A program made the translations under genes and the position numbers. 36,377 nt of DNA. It comes from Myxococcales bacterium (GTDB lineage: Bacteria; Myxococcota_A; Bradymonadia; UBA7976; UBA1532). The notes under the pieces are model-generated. The model had not been told where the DNA came from and made no database searches. It saw nothing but the letters and a program-made list of their open reading frames with translations. The stretch is from NCBI GenBank assembly GCA_020633555.1, contig JACKDL010000049.1, forward strand, positions 1 to 36,377. The letters run 5' to 3'. Shown here in pieces: positions 22,616-36,377 of the stretch (position 1 is the stretch's first letter; every line of letters starts with the position of its first letter).

Positions 22616-24327
22616 CGCGACGCCCCCGGGATGACCCCCACCCGCACCCCGGCCTCGTCCCCGTCGACCTGCAGAAACATCGACTCTTCCAAGCCCGTCG
22701 CCACCAGCCGGACCGGTGCGCCGGGGCGAACGGGCAGGGCCTTCAGGCTGCCGCGAACGGCGCCGTCCACCGGCTCGACGCCCGCCCCCTCGTCGAAGCG
22801 CAGCCCGTGCCCGTCGAACAGCAGCAGCGGCGCGCCCGGGGCCTGGCGCTGAGCCGCAAGCGTGGCCAGGAGCCGCTCCATCTGGCCCGTCAGCCCTTCC
22901 CGGATGCGCGCCTCGAGGTCAGCGGCGCCCCCGGGCCAGTCCACGGCCGGCAGCGCCCACTCGAGCGGGCCCTCCGGCTCAGCGGGCGCCACGTCCAGCC
23001 GATCCTGGACGGCCTCCAGCACCAGCTCCCAGGCCCACGCAGCTCGGGCCCCACCGCCCAGGGCCGGGCTCAAGGTGGCCTGCACGTGCCCCCCGCTCCA
23101 GCCCACGCTCAGCCCCGGCTCCAGGTTGCCCAGGGCATAGTCCACCCGCCGGGTCTCGCCATCGTGGATCGCCCGGGCCTGGGCGAGCGCGATGATCTGC
23201 CGGGCCAGGAGCCAGGGGGGCAGGCTCCAGGCGGGGTGGGCCTGCGCGGTGCCCGGGGCCGCCTCGGCCGGGGCCCCGAAGTGCGGCCCCGGCGGCACCC
23301 GCAAGGTCAAGGCGATCCGGGGGCGGGCGGCCAGGCCCTGCACGGTGATGGCCTCCGGGTCCTGCCGATCCAGCGTCGCCTCGGGGTGCCCCAGCGCGCC
23401 GCGCACGGGGTGACCCGAGGCGTCGAGCCCATCGGCCAGCAAGGCCTGCACTCGGCCCGCCACCGCCACCGAGAAGTCGCCCTCCAGCAGCACCGGCGTC
23501 ACGGCCGCCAGCAGCCCCGGGTGGGGACCCTTCGCGCCCAGCGTCGCCAGCCAAGGCGCCAGGCCCCCCAGCAGCGCCCCGACATCGGCCGCGCAGCACT
23601 CTGCTTCGGCCGGGTGCGCGGCCAGGAGCGGTGCGGCCAGGGCCTCGGGCGGCAGCAGTACCTCCCCCAACGACGTGCCGAAGGCGTCGGCCACCACGCG
23701 CGCCGGGGGCAGCCCCAGCGCCGCCGCCCGCTCCAGGGGCTCGGCCAGCGGGGCGCGGGTGGCCGCCAGATCCGCGGCGGTCGCCCGCAGCGCCTGCACC
23801 GGGTGGCCGGGGTCCTCGGCCGCCCCGCGCAGCCCGGCCTGGAGCAGCGGCACCAGATCCAGCCGGGGGCCCGCTGCCGCGCCCTGGGCCCACCAGCCCG
23901 CGAGCCCGTCCCGGTCCCAGCGGAGGACCACCGGCTCGTCGTGCGCCTGTGGCGGCGCCAGGACGACCTGCCAGCCGAGCCCCACCCGTCGCACCACGCG
24001 GTGGGCCTGCCCGTCGGCGGCCACGCCGGTGACCTCCACGGTGTGGACGCCGTGGGTCGTCTGCAGCGACAGGCCCCAGCCGGGGTGCGCCTCCAAGGGG
24101 TGCCATGGGCCCTGATCCACCCGCAGGCGCAGCGCGCGCAGCCCCTGCGCCGTGCCCTCCACCACCAACTCGGGGGCGTCCTCGAATACCCAGGCGTCCT
24201 CGGCGGGGGACGTGATCGTCAGCGCCGCGCGGTGCGCGGGCGCGTCCTGGGGATCGCCGGGCGGCGCCACCTCGCCGCAGCCCAGCAGCGGGATCAGCGC
24301 TGCAACGCTTGCTCGCCACGCAACCAC
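22609..24327 (-). CDS. Large lipoprotein, array paralogue B
   Basis: 572 residues from the GTG at 24327-24325. I chose it because AGGAGG sits about seven bases upstream and because it begins a lipoprotein signal ending LLGC (Cys 17). The long upstream reading frame is a shadow of paralogue C. An Ig-like N-terminal domain (LTITSPAEDAWVFEDAPELV region) is followed by a helical body with TLGAKGPHPGLL and DPEAITVQGLAARP, the counterparts of paralogue C's RLGPQGDHPGLV and DPERFAIQGLAAQP. It overlaps paralogue C by 34 bases and paralogue A by 7. No catalytic motif recognised. Confidence 0.78.
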   Translation of the reverse strand: MVAWRASVAALIPLLGCGEVAPPGDPQDAPAHRAALTITSPAEDAWVFEDAPELVVEGTAQGLRALRLRVDQGPWHPLEAHPGWGLSLQTTHGVHTVEVTGVAADGQAHRVVRRVGLGWQVVLAPPQAHDEPVVLRWDRDGLAGWWAQGAAAGPRLDLVPLLQAGLRGAAEDPGHPVQALRATAADLAATRAPLAEPLERAAALGLPPARVVADAFGTSLGEVLLPPEALAAPLLAAHPAEAECCAADVGALLGGLAPWLATLGAKGPHPGLLAAVTPVLLEGDFSVAVAGRVQALLADGLDASGHPVRGALGHPEATLDRQDPEAITVQGLAARPRIALTLRVPPGPHFGAPAEAAPGTAQAHPAWSLPPWLLARQIIALAQARAIHDGETRRVDYALGNLEPGLSVGWSGGHVQATLSPALGGGARAAWAWELVLEAVQDRLDVAPAEPEGPLEWALPAVDWPGGAADLEARIREGLTGQMERLLATLAAQRQAPGAPLLLFDGHGLRFDEGAGVEPVDGAVRGSLKALPVRPGAPVRLVATGLEESMFLQVDGDEAGVRVGVIPGASRW

Positions 24328-27173
24328 AGGCGCACCTCCTCGTCGTCGACGGCCGCCACGTCCACCCGGAAGGTCCCCTGCCGTCGCCGCAGCAGCAGGG
24401 CGTCGCCTGCCGCCACCGCCGCCAGGGGCAGCCCCGTGCGGCCGTCGGGCAGGCGCTGATCCAGGAGTTGGCCGCGCAGGGTGTAGATCGAGTCGTCCGA
24501 GGGGCGCTCGCAGCCCCCTTCCCCCGGCCGGTCGCAGCCCCCGATGAGCAGCCAGACGGCCCCGTCGGGGGCCCGGTCCAGGTACAGATCGGCCCGCTGG
24601 CCCTGATCCACGAGCTGCCCCAGCAGCGCCTGGGCCAACCCCTCGCGGTCGGCCTGCAGGGCGGCCCGCAGCGCGCCCTCGACCGCCGGCCCGCCGGGCC
24701 CCAGCGGCAGCCCCTGCAGAGGGAAGCGCGCGGGCGCCCGCCCCCCGTCGTCCAGCGCGGCCCCCAGCACTTCCGCCACCAGGTCCCAGGCATAGGCCGG
24801 CGGCGGCGCGGCGTCCTCGTCGATGAGCCACAGCCGCAGCCACCCCGGCGGGACCGCTCGGCACAGGCCGTCGTGGCACAGCGCGCCGGCCGCGCACTCG
24901 GCGTCGGCGCGGCACACCACCCGTTCGGGCGGCACGCAGCGCCCGGCCAGGCAGGTCTCGTCGCCGACGCAGCCGTGATCGGTGTGGCAGGCCACCGCCT
25001 CGGCGGCCACGCAGAGGCCGCGGTCGTCGTCCCGCCCAGAGCGGTGACACACCGCCCCGGGCAGCGCCGCACAGTCCTCCACGCGCGCACAGTCCAGGGC
25101 CGTCAGGCGTCGCAGCCGCTCGGGCACACCGGCCGGCGTCGGCCGGGCCACCGGGCAAGGGCCCGCCTCGGGGCAGTCATAGCCCGCGCGGCCCACGGCC
25201 ACCTCGGCCAGATCCACCCGGCCGGCCCCGTCGCGCCAGAGCAGCGCGCCGGTGTCCTGCCCCGCGCAGGCGTCACAGCCAGTCTGCAGATCCTGCCACT
25301 GCCGGGTGCCGGCATCGCGCAGCGCCGAGTCCAGTGTCCATGCCGCCCCGGCCGGGGCCGCGCCCTCCAGGGCCGTGGCCAGGGCGGCGCGCTCGGGCGC
25401 AGGGGTGAGCTGCAGCGTCAGATCCACCGTCGGCTGCGCCGCCAACCCCTGGATCGCGAACCGCTCGGGATCCTGGAAGTCCAGCTCGGCCACGGGCTCG
25501 CCCGGCGGCGGCGCGGCGAAGAAGCCCGGCTGCCCCGCAGCCAGATCCACGCCGCCGTACACGGCCACGTTGCTGCGGGCCACCAGCCGAACGCGCACGT
25601 CGCCCTGAAACACCTGCCCCTCCACCGCGCCGTCCACCAGCCCCGGGTGATCCCCTTGCGGGCCCAGGCGGGCCGCCCACGGGCGCATGCCCTGCAGGGC
25701 GTCCGCCAGGGTCACGGCGAGCCACCCGTCGCGCACCGCCGGGTGGGCCTGAGCCACCTCGCTGAGCAAGGCGTCCACCAACGCCGCCTCGTCCAGCAGC
25801 GGGCGGTCGACGGGGCGATCCAGGGCCTCAGCCAGCACGACCCCCAGCGGCACGGGGAGCACGGCGTCGGCCACGGCAGCCGCTGGCCCCAGGGCGGTCG
25901 CTTCGTAGCGGGCGTCGGCAGGGGTGGCCGTGAGCGCGGCCCACGCCGCCTGCTCCGGCGGGCCCCAGCTCGGTGGACAGCCCCCGCCACAGGCCCCACG
26001 GATGGCCCGCACCGCCCGCAACAGCAAGCCCCGCGCGTCCACCTCGAACAGCACGGTGCGCGCCTGCAGCGCCGGGTCGAAGAGCGCGTCGATGCCGGCC
26101 CGGTCCAGGTCGAACACCACGTCGCCGCCCTGCCCACCGGGCGGACGCAGGATCACCACCGGCCCGTCGGCCCAACCCCCCTCGGCGTTCACCAGGGTCA
26201 GCGCGTGCAGCCCCGTAAGCCCCCCCTCATCGGTGACCAACAGCTCGATGGCGTTCCCGCCCGGCGCCAGCCGCAGGGGGGCCACCCAGGCATCCCCCGC
26301 CCCCCGCGCCCGCTGCCAGGCCCCGTCGCCCACCCGGAACTCCACCGCCGTCACCGGCGCACTCGACCGGGTGGTGATGGCCAGCTCCACCTGGGCCTGC
26401 TCCAGCGCGGCCCCATCGGGCGGCACGGTGGCCACCACCTCCGGCGGCCCGTGCGGGGGCGCGGCCCGGGACACCACCACCCGCTCCACGGCGGTGATCT
26501 GCCCCAACGTGTCACGGGCGGTGATCCGCAGCACCTCGCGGACGCCGGGCCGCAGCGGCACCGTGCGCGCCCAGTGGCGGAAATGATCGCCGGTGGCCAC
26601 GACGCCGAAGCTGCGCCCCACCGCGTTCACCTCCACCGTGGCGATGCCTGCGTCGCTGAACGCCGTGCCGCGCACCTCCACCACCGGCGCGTTGGTCTCG
26701 AGGCCGTCCGCGGGCGCGATCACCGTCAGCAGCGGGGGATCCGCCGCGACCGCGGGCCGGTCGTCCAGCAGCACCTGAGCGGTGCCGGCGCGCCCCCCGG
26801 CGTCGTAGGCCGTCAGGGTCAGCGGGAAGACCCCCACCGGCGGCACCGGGGCCTGCCCGACGAAGTGGCCGTCGAAGGGGTCGGGGCGGTCGAGCCGATA
26901 GGGCCCGCTGAAGCCCACGCGGGCCTCCAGCGCCACCACGCGGGCGTCGTCGGTGGCCACGCCCTCGAACTCGACGGTGGTGTCGTCCACCCGGGTCCAG
27001 CCGGTCAGGGTGATCGTCGGCGCCCCGTCATCGTGGGGGGCGGCCACCGGATCCGGTGCCGGCCAGCCGTCGGCGCCGCCGTCGGCCAGCCCACCCAGCG
27101 CGGGCACGGCGCCGTCACAGCCCAGCGCCAGGGCCAGCCCCAGAAACCACCATGTGCGCCAGCCGGCCACCAT
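24294..27173 (-). CDS. Large lipoprotein with Ig-like and Cys-rich domains, array paralogue C
   Basis: 959 residues from the ATG at 27173-27171, which starts a signal peptide ending LALGC (Cys 19). In order: an acidic tether, two or three Ig-like beta domains (TITLTGWTRVDDTTVEFEGV, LTVIAPADGLETNAPVVEV, EVVATVPPDGAALEQAQVEL), the shared body with RLGPQGDHPGLV and DPERFAIQGLAAQP, a Cys-rich region (DCARVEDCAALPGAVCH, CHTDHGCVGDETCLAGRC) and a C-terminal domain with GLPLGPGGPAVEG and ADLYLDRAPDG. It is the longest and probably the ancestral form of the array, the only one with the Cys-rich insert. It lies 91 bases behind the AraC gene's stop. Surface binding or adhesion is plausible; nothing catalytic is seen. 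Confidence 0.82.
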   Translation of the reverse strand: MVAGWRTWWFLGLALALGCDGAVPALGGLADGGADGWPAPDPVAAPHDDGAPTITLTGWTRVDDTTVEFEGVATDDARVVALEARVGFSGPYRLDRPDPFDGHFVGQAPVPPVGVFPLTLTAYDAGGRAGTAQVLLDDRPAVAADPPLLTVIAPADGLETNAPVVEVRGTAFSDAGIATVEVNAVGRSFGVVATGDHFRHWARTVPLRPGVREVLRITARDTLGQITAVERVVVSRAAPPHGPPEVVATVPPDGAALEQAQVELAITTRSSAPVTAVEFRVGDGAWQRARGAGDAWVAPLRLAPGGNAIELLVTDEGGLTGLHALTLVNAEGGWADGPVVILRPPGGQGGDVVFDLDRAGIDALFDPALQARTVLFEVDARGLLLRAVRAIRGACGGGCPPSWGPPEQAAWAALTATPADARYEATALGPAAAVADAVLPVPLGVVLAEALDRPVDRPLLDEAALVDALLSEVAQAHPAVRDGWLAVTLADALQGMRPWAARLGPQGDHPGLVDGAVEGQVFQGDVRVRLVARSNVAVYGGVDLAAGQPGFFAAPPPGEPVAELDFQDPERFAIQGLAAQPTVDLTLQLTPAPERAALATALEGAAPAGAAWTLDSALRDAGTRQWQDLQTGCDACAGQDTGALLWRDGAGRVDLAEVAVGRAGYDCPEAGPCPVARPTPAGVPERLRRLTALDCARVEDCAALPGAVCHRSGRDDDRGLCVAAEAVACHTDHGCVGDETCLAGRCVPPERVVCRADAECAAGALCHDGLCRAVPPGWLRLWLIDEDAAPPPAYAWDLVAEVLGAALDDGGRAPARFPLQGLPLGPGGPAVEGALRAALQADREGLAQALLGQLVDQGQRADLYLDRAPDGAVWLLIGGCDRPGEGGCERPSDDSIYTLRGQLLDQRLPDGRTGLPLAAVAAGDALLLRRRQGTFRVDVAAVDDEEVRLWLRGEQALQR

Positions 27174-27264
27174 GTGCGAAGTCCGCCTACACTCGAACAC
27201 CCGCAGGATAGGGGGCCGCGCGGCGGTGTTCCACCCACAACCGCGGACGCGGGCATCGCGTCGG

Positions 27265-28272
27265 TCAGGCGCCCAGAGCGAACTTGTCGAACAGCGCCCG
27301 GGCCCGCGCCGGGTCGTCCCCCAGCACCGCAGAGGCTTCGTGGGGCGTCCCCGTCTCGAGGATGGTCGACGGCCGCACCCCGAAGTGCTGATGGAACGCC
27401 CGTGAGAAGTGGAACGGATCGGGGAAGCCGACTTCCGCGGCCACCTGCCACACCTTCGCGTCGCCGGGCGCCGCCCGAGCCAGCCGCTCGAAGGCCTGCC
27501 GCAGCCGCTCGCTGCGGATGAAGGCGCCCACGCCGCCATACGGCTCGAAGACGCGATACACCGTGGCCCGCGAGCAGCCGAAGGCCCGCATGATGTGGCC
27601 CACGCCGAAGGCGGGATCGGCCAGGTGGGCGCCCACGTAGCGCCGGATGGGGGCATCGAGCACCCGGCCCGGCACTTCCGCCGTCTGCAGCACCAGCGCC
27701 ACCAGCTCGGTGATGGCGGCCCCGGCCGCCTCGCCGGCGCCCTCGTCAACCACCGCCTCCATGTGCTGGATCAGCGCCTGCCCCGCCGCGCTGTGGGCGG
27801 CCTGGGTGATGAGCCCGCCCGCGCGCTCCAGCCGCGCCAGCCCCCCCACGCTCTCCCGGGGCAGCACGACCCCGATGGTGCTCCGCGCCTCAGCCAGCGA
27901 GCACATGGGCCGCGCCAGATCGCTGATGGTCAGCAGCTCGGGGCCGTGATCGAACGTGCGCCCCCCCACGTCGCCCCGGTGCCGCCCCGCGCGGTAATAC
28001 TCCACCAGGATGCCCGCCCCGGTGCGGTCCACGTGCTGGCGCGTCCGGCTGAAGGCGGACTCGCTGAAGGCCACGTGAGCGGCCACCACCGCCCCCAGGT
28101 CGAACAACTGTGTCCGGGCGTCCCGGGCGCCGCGGGGCGCCACGGGGTTCACCGAGAACAGCCCGCTGGCCGCCTCGACATATTGCGCGTAGCGCTCACC
28201 GGCGCGCGGCGCCGTCAGCTCCAGCGACGGGCTGGCGTCGCTGTCCCTCGTGTGCTCGTCCGTGTCCTTCAT
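27265..28272 (-). CDS. AraC/XylS family transcriptional regulator
   Basis: 335 residues from the ATG at 28272-28270, preceded by a G run; an in-frame GTG 45 bases upstream is less likely. The N-terminal half resembles the ligand-binding domain of AraC-like regulators of the PF14525 type (AFSRTRQHVDRTGAGILVEYYRAGRH, ELLTISDLARPM). The C-terminal ~110 residues carry the two helix-turn-helix units: FGVGHIMRAFGCSRATVYRVF and VWQVAAEVGFPDPFHFSRAF with the typical FGVRPS end. It is transcribed away from the lipoprotein-RHS operon. The 291-base gap between them contains two operator-like repeats and a promoter element, so it is the obvious candidate regulator of that operon and of itself. The inducer is unknown. 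Confidence 0.93.
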   Translation of the reverse strand: MKDTDEHTRDSDASPSLELTAPRAGERYAQYVEAASGLFSVNPVAPRGARDARTQLFDLGAVVAAHVAFSESAFSRTRQHVDRTGAGILVEYYRAGRHRGDVGGRTFDHGPELLTISDLARPMCSLAEARSTIGVVLPRESVGGLARLERAGGLITQAAHSAAGQALIQHMEAVVDEGAGEAAGAAITELVALVLQTAEVPGRVLDAPIRRYVGAHLADPAFGVGHIMRAFGCSRATVYRVFEPYGGVGAFIRSERLRQAFERLARAAPGDAKVWQVAAEVGFPDPFHFSRAFHQHFGVRPSTILETGTPHEASAVLGDDPARARALFDKFALGA

Positions 28273-28323
28273 CTCGTGGCCCCCCCAGGTGCCGCCCCCC
28301 ACGCGCCACAGTGACACAGCGAC

Positions 28324-28350
28324 CGGGTTCAGGTCAGCGGCCAGAACCCG
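28324..28350. promoter_or_regulatory. Operator-like inverted repeat, site 1
   Basis: CGGGTTC at 28324-28330 and GAACCCG at 28344-28350 form a perfect 7-base inverted repeat with 13 bases between. The left part, GGTTCAGGTCAGCG, recurs at site 2 with one change, 73 bases away, close to seven helical turns. It lies between the AraC gene and the divergent lipoprotein-RHS operon. Confidence 0.5.
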
Positions 28351-28398
28351 CGCCGCGCATCCAAAGCGCGATCGCGTTGCAGGCTCCCCAGCCCTCGC

Positions 28399-28416
28399 GG
28401 TTCAGGCCAGCGAACC
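28399..28416. promoter_or_regulatory. Operator-like repeat, site 2
   Basis: GGTTCAGGCCAGCG at 28399-28412 matches site 1 in 13 of 14 bases and same orientation. GGTTC and GAACC (28412-28416) make a 5-base inverted repeat with an 8-base spacer. It ends 24 bases before the shared promoter element, as expected for an activator site. Confidence 0.45.
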
Positions 28417-28440
28417 CCGGCCCTGGCGGCGAGGCCCCCC

Positions 28441-28485
28441 GTGAGACGGGGATCCATGTTCGCCGCTTCGGCTGGGAACTAGCGT
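28441..28485 (+). promoter_or_regulatory. Shared promoter element, copy 1 (lipoprotein-RHS operon)
   Basis: GTGAGACG, two variable bases, then GATCCATGTTCG (28441-28462), 20 of 22 bases identical to the element before the second lipoprotein gene. TGTTCG, a 17-base spacer and TAGCGT (28480-28485, pattern TAnnnT) could be the -35 and -10. CCCCGT and ACGGGG around GAG could form a small hairpin at its left end. Confidence 0.5.
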
Positions 28486-28563
28486 CACCGCGGGGAGATG
28501 CCGGGCCGGCCGTGGTGGGACGGCCCCCTCACCCCGCCCCCGGTCTGATCCATGGAGCCTGCG

Positions 28564-29202
28564 ATGTATCGACGTCACCCCCTGACCCTGCTGGCCCTCG
28601 CGGTCAGCCTGAACGCCTGCGACGACGGCGGCGGCAGCACCCCCGCCACCGACGCGGCGCCCATGGCCGACCAGGGCACGCCCGACGCCAGCCCCGATGG
28701 CGGCGCCTGCAACCCCGGCGCCCAGGGCTGCCCCTGCGCCGAAGGCGACACCTGCAACGCCGGCCTGATCTGCACCGACGGCACCTGCATCTCGGACGGG
28801 GCCTGCACCCCGGGGACCCTGGGCTGCGCCTGCGCCGCCGGCGACCAGTGCGGCGCCGGGCTCGCTTGCGACGCCGGCACTTGCGTCGAGGCCCCGCTGC
28901 CCACCGAGGGGCTGCGGGTGCAGGGCGGCATGGCCTTCGGCTGCGAGGCCCTGTTCCGCGAGGGGGCCACGCCGGCCGCCGCCGTGGGCTTCGCCGGCGA
29001 CGTGCAGGGGGCCTTCATGCGCCGCGACGGCAAGCTCGCCCTCAGCGCGGTGAGCACCGGCGGCCTGCCCCTGCTGACCCTGGGCGGCATCGCGCTCCAG
29101 GGCGGCGCCACCGCCACCGCCGCGGATCTGGAGCTGCTCCAGAGCCGCTGCTTCGACGGCAACGGCCGCGCCCTCGACGGCGTGACCGTGGTCCTGGACT
29201 GA
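28564..29202 (+). CDS. Six-Cys-repeat lipoprotein upstream of the RHS gene
   Basis: 212 residues. I chose the ATG at 28564, with GGAG six bases upstream, over the ATG at 28552. The signal peptide ends SLNAC, lipid Cys 19, then an Asp-rich tether. Two repeats of the pattern C-x4-GC-x-C, then C, GLxC and GxC follow: from CNPGAQGCPC and from CTPGTLGCAC. The C-terminal ~100 residues (GLRVQGGMAFGCEALF to GVTVVLD) are a separate beta domain absent from the second lipoprotein as far as it can be read. It ends 13 bases before the RHS gene, so the two are one operon. A surface partner, anchor or chaperone for the RHS protein is inferred from place. Confidence 0.85.
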   Translation: MYRRHPLTLLALAVSLNACDDGGGSTPATDAAPMADQGTPDASPDGGACNPGAQGCPCAEGDTCNAGLICTDGTCISDGACTPGTLGCACAAGDQCGAGLACDAGTCVEAPLPTEGLRVQGGMAFGCEALFREGATPAAAVGFAGDVQGAFMRRDGKLALSAVSTGGLPLLTLGGIALQGGATATAADLELLQSRCFDGNGRALDGVTVVLD

Positions 29203-29215
29203 GGGGAGGTTCCAC

Positions 29216-35305
<6,090 letters not shown>

Positions 35306-35312
35306 TCCCCCG

Positions 35313-35353
35313 CTCACCGGGCGCGCGGGCCCCCACCCGGCACGCCCGGTGAG
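35313..35353. repeat. Perfect 11-base inverted repeat after the RHS gene
   Basis: CTCACCGGGCG at 35313-35323 and CGCCCGGTGAG at 35343-35353, 19 bases apart. It could be a GC-rich hairpin ending the RHS transcript, but no T run follows. Its right arm runs into the shared promoter element (GTGAG), so it might instead be an operator. Confidence 0.6.
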
Positions 35354-35394
35354 ACGCTGATCCATGTTCGGCCCTCCGGGGCCTGCCCTACGCT
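35349..35394 (+). promoter_or_regulatory. Shared promoter element, copy 2 (second Cys-repeat lipoprotein)
   Basis: GTGAGACG, CT, GATCCATGTTCG (35349-35370), matching copy 1 except for the two middle bases. TACGCT at 35389-35394 could be the -10, with an 18-base spacer from TGTTCG. The lipoprotein start is 192 bases further on; that leader (35395-35586) holds no gene I can support. Confidence 0.45.
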
Positions 35395-35586
35395 GCCCTC
35401 ACCTCGACGCCCCTGCACCCTCGCCCGCCGGCGCCCGCCGGCTTGGCGTCCGTGCTGGCCCGTCGCGCCCCAGGAGCCCCGATGCGCCCGTCCCCGCCGC
35501 TGCCCCGCCCGGCCCTTTTCTGCAGGCCCCCCCTGCGCCACGGGTCACGCCCGGCGACGACCCCGCGCGACCTTGGAGACCTCCCC

Positions 35587-36377
35587 ATGCACCGATGGTG
35601 GCTCACCGCACTGCTGGCCCTTCTCACCGGCCTGGGCCTGACCGCTTGCGACGATGGGGGCGCCACAGCCACCGCCGACGCGGGCGCCTGCACCGCCGGC
35701 GCCGCCGGGTGCGCCTGCACCCCGGACGACACCTGCGAGGCCGGCGCCACTTGCACCGCGGGGCTGTGCGTGGCGCCCCGCTGCGACGCCGGTGACGAGG
35801 GCTGCGCCTGCCTGCCGGGCGACCTGTGCCGCACGGGCCCCAACGGCCGGCCCATGGCCTGCAACGCGGGCCGCTGTGAGATCACCGCCTGCACCACCGG
35901 CGCCCAGGGCTGCGCCTGCGGGGCCTTCGACCGCTGCGACGCGGGGCTGATCTGCCAGGCGGGGCAGTGCGTGGATCCCGGCTGCGAGCCCGGCCAGCCC
36001 GACTGCATCTGCGACGCCCAAGGCGCCTGCGCCGCGGGACTGATCTGTGACGCCGGCCGCTGCGTGGACCCGGGCTGCCGCCCCGGCGCCGTGGACTGCG
36101 TGTGCAGCGACGGCGCCTGCGACGAAGGCCTGCTGTGCCGCGGCGGCCGCTGCCAGGCCCCCTGCCCCGCCGGCAACCTGGGCTGCGCCTGCGATGAGGG
36201 CGCCTGCAACGACGGCGCCCTGTGCGTGGCCGATCGCTGCAGCGCCTGCACGCCCGGCGAGGTGGGCTGCCTGTGCGGCGCGGGCGACGCCTGCGCCGAG
36301 GGCGCCCGCTGCGAAAGCGGCGTGTGCGCCGCGCTGCCCTGCCCTGAAGGCACCGACGGCTGCCCCTGCGGCGAGGG
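35587..36377 (+). CDS. Six-Cys-repeat lipoprotein (partial, runs off right edge)
   Basis: 263 codons to the window edge with no stop. Start ATG at 35587 has GGAG about nine bases upstream. The signal peptide ends GLTAC, lipid Cys 21, then DDGGATATADAG. At least seven full repeats and the start of an eighth follow, each about 28-36 residues: C-x4-GC-x-C, a Cys, GLxC, GxC (for example CTTGAQGCACGAFDRC and CEPGQPDCICDAQGAC). The repeat is the same as the two in the lipoprotein at 28564. Six Cys per unit should give three disulphides and a rod-like surface protein. Final domain and length unknown because the gene is cut. Confidence 0.88.
   Translation, partial: MHRWWLTALLALLTGLGLTACDDGGATATADAGACTAGAAGCACTPDDTCEAGATCTAGLCVAPRCDAGDEGCACLPGDLCRTGPNGRPMACNAGRCEITACTTGAQGCACGAFDRCDAGLICQAGQCVDPGCEPGQPDCICDAQGACAAGLICDAGRCVDPGCRPGAVDCVCSDGACDEGLLCRGGRCQAPCPAGNLGCACDEGACNDGALCVADRCSACTPGEVGCLCGAGDACAEGARCESGVCAALPCPEGTDGCPCGE

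Overview
The window is about 36 kb of very GC-rich DNA (roughly 70% or more by eye), densely coded, with strong G/C at third codon positions. The gene types point to a Myxococcota-like deltaproteobacterium: Cys-rich lipoproteins with low-complexity Gly/Asp/Pro linkers, a secreted metalloprotease with a MYXO-CTERM-like tail, large ATPase-TPR signalling proteins, an ECF sigma factor and a giant exported RHS/SpvB-type protein. This is an inference from gene style; there is no rRNA or other taxonomic marker here. No insertion sequence, phage gene or CRISPR array was seen.

Layout. 1-7104 (minus): a CHAT-protease/degenerate-cyclase/AAA/TPR giant, then a likely operon of a small exported protein, a matrixin-like metalloprotease and a PduO-type cobalamin adenosyltransferase cut by the left edge. 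7206-10249 (plus): two tandem paralogous Gly-rich lipoproteins, an ECF sigma factor and a probable zinc-less anti-sigma partner. 10246-10411: tRNA-Phe with its own near-consensus promoter and a strong intrinsic terminator. 10637-13966 (minus): a possible outer-membrane protein, a methyltransferase, an exported dienelactone hydrolase and a small four-Cys secreted protein. 14148-14579 (plus): a very basic repetitive secreted protein. 14598-17123 (minus): a membrane receptor-type class III cyclase and a small unknown. 17178-20245 (minus): a two-gene operon of a tandem ATP-grasp ligase and a DmpA-family peptidase, with a recognisable promoter. 20469-27173 (minus): a small lipoprotein and three large, overlapping, mutually paralogous lipoprotein genes. 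27265-28272 (minus): an AraC-type regulator. 28564-36377 (plus): a Cys-repeat lipoprotein, a 2029-residue exported RHS protein, and a second Cys-repeat lipoprotein running off the right edge.

How parts may work together. The ECF sigma factor and anti-sigma-like gene are linked to the basic secreted protein 4.5 kb away by a shared motif (AAAATGT, ten bases, CGTAA) found upstream of only those two genes by eye. The RHS protein is flanked by two lipoproteins built from the same six-Cys repeat. Both lipoprotein genes carry the same 22-base upstream element (20 of 22 identical), and a divergent AraC-type gene sits next to two operator-like repeats, so this looks like one regulated surface-protein locus. 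The ATP-grasp/DmpA pair has the shape of a small peptide-making and peptide-cleaving module with no function I recognise. These links rest on sequence pattern and gene order, not experiment.
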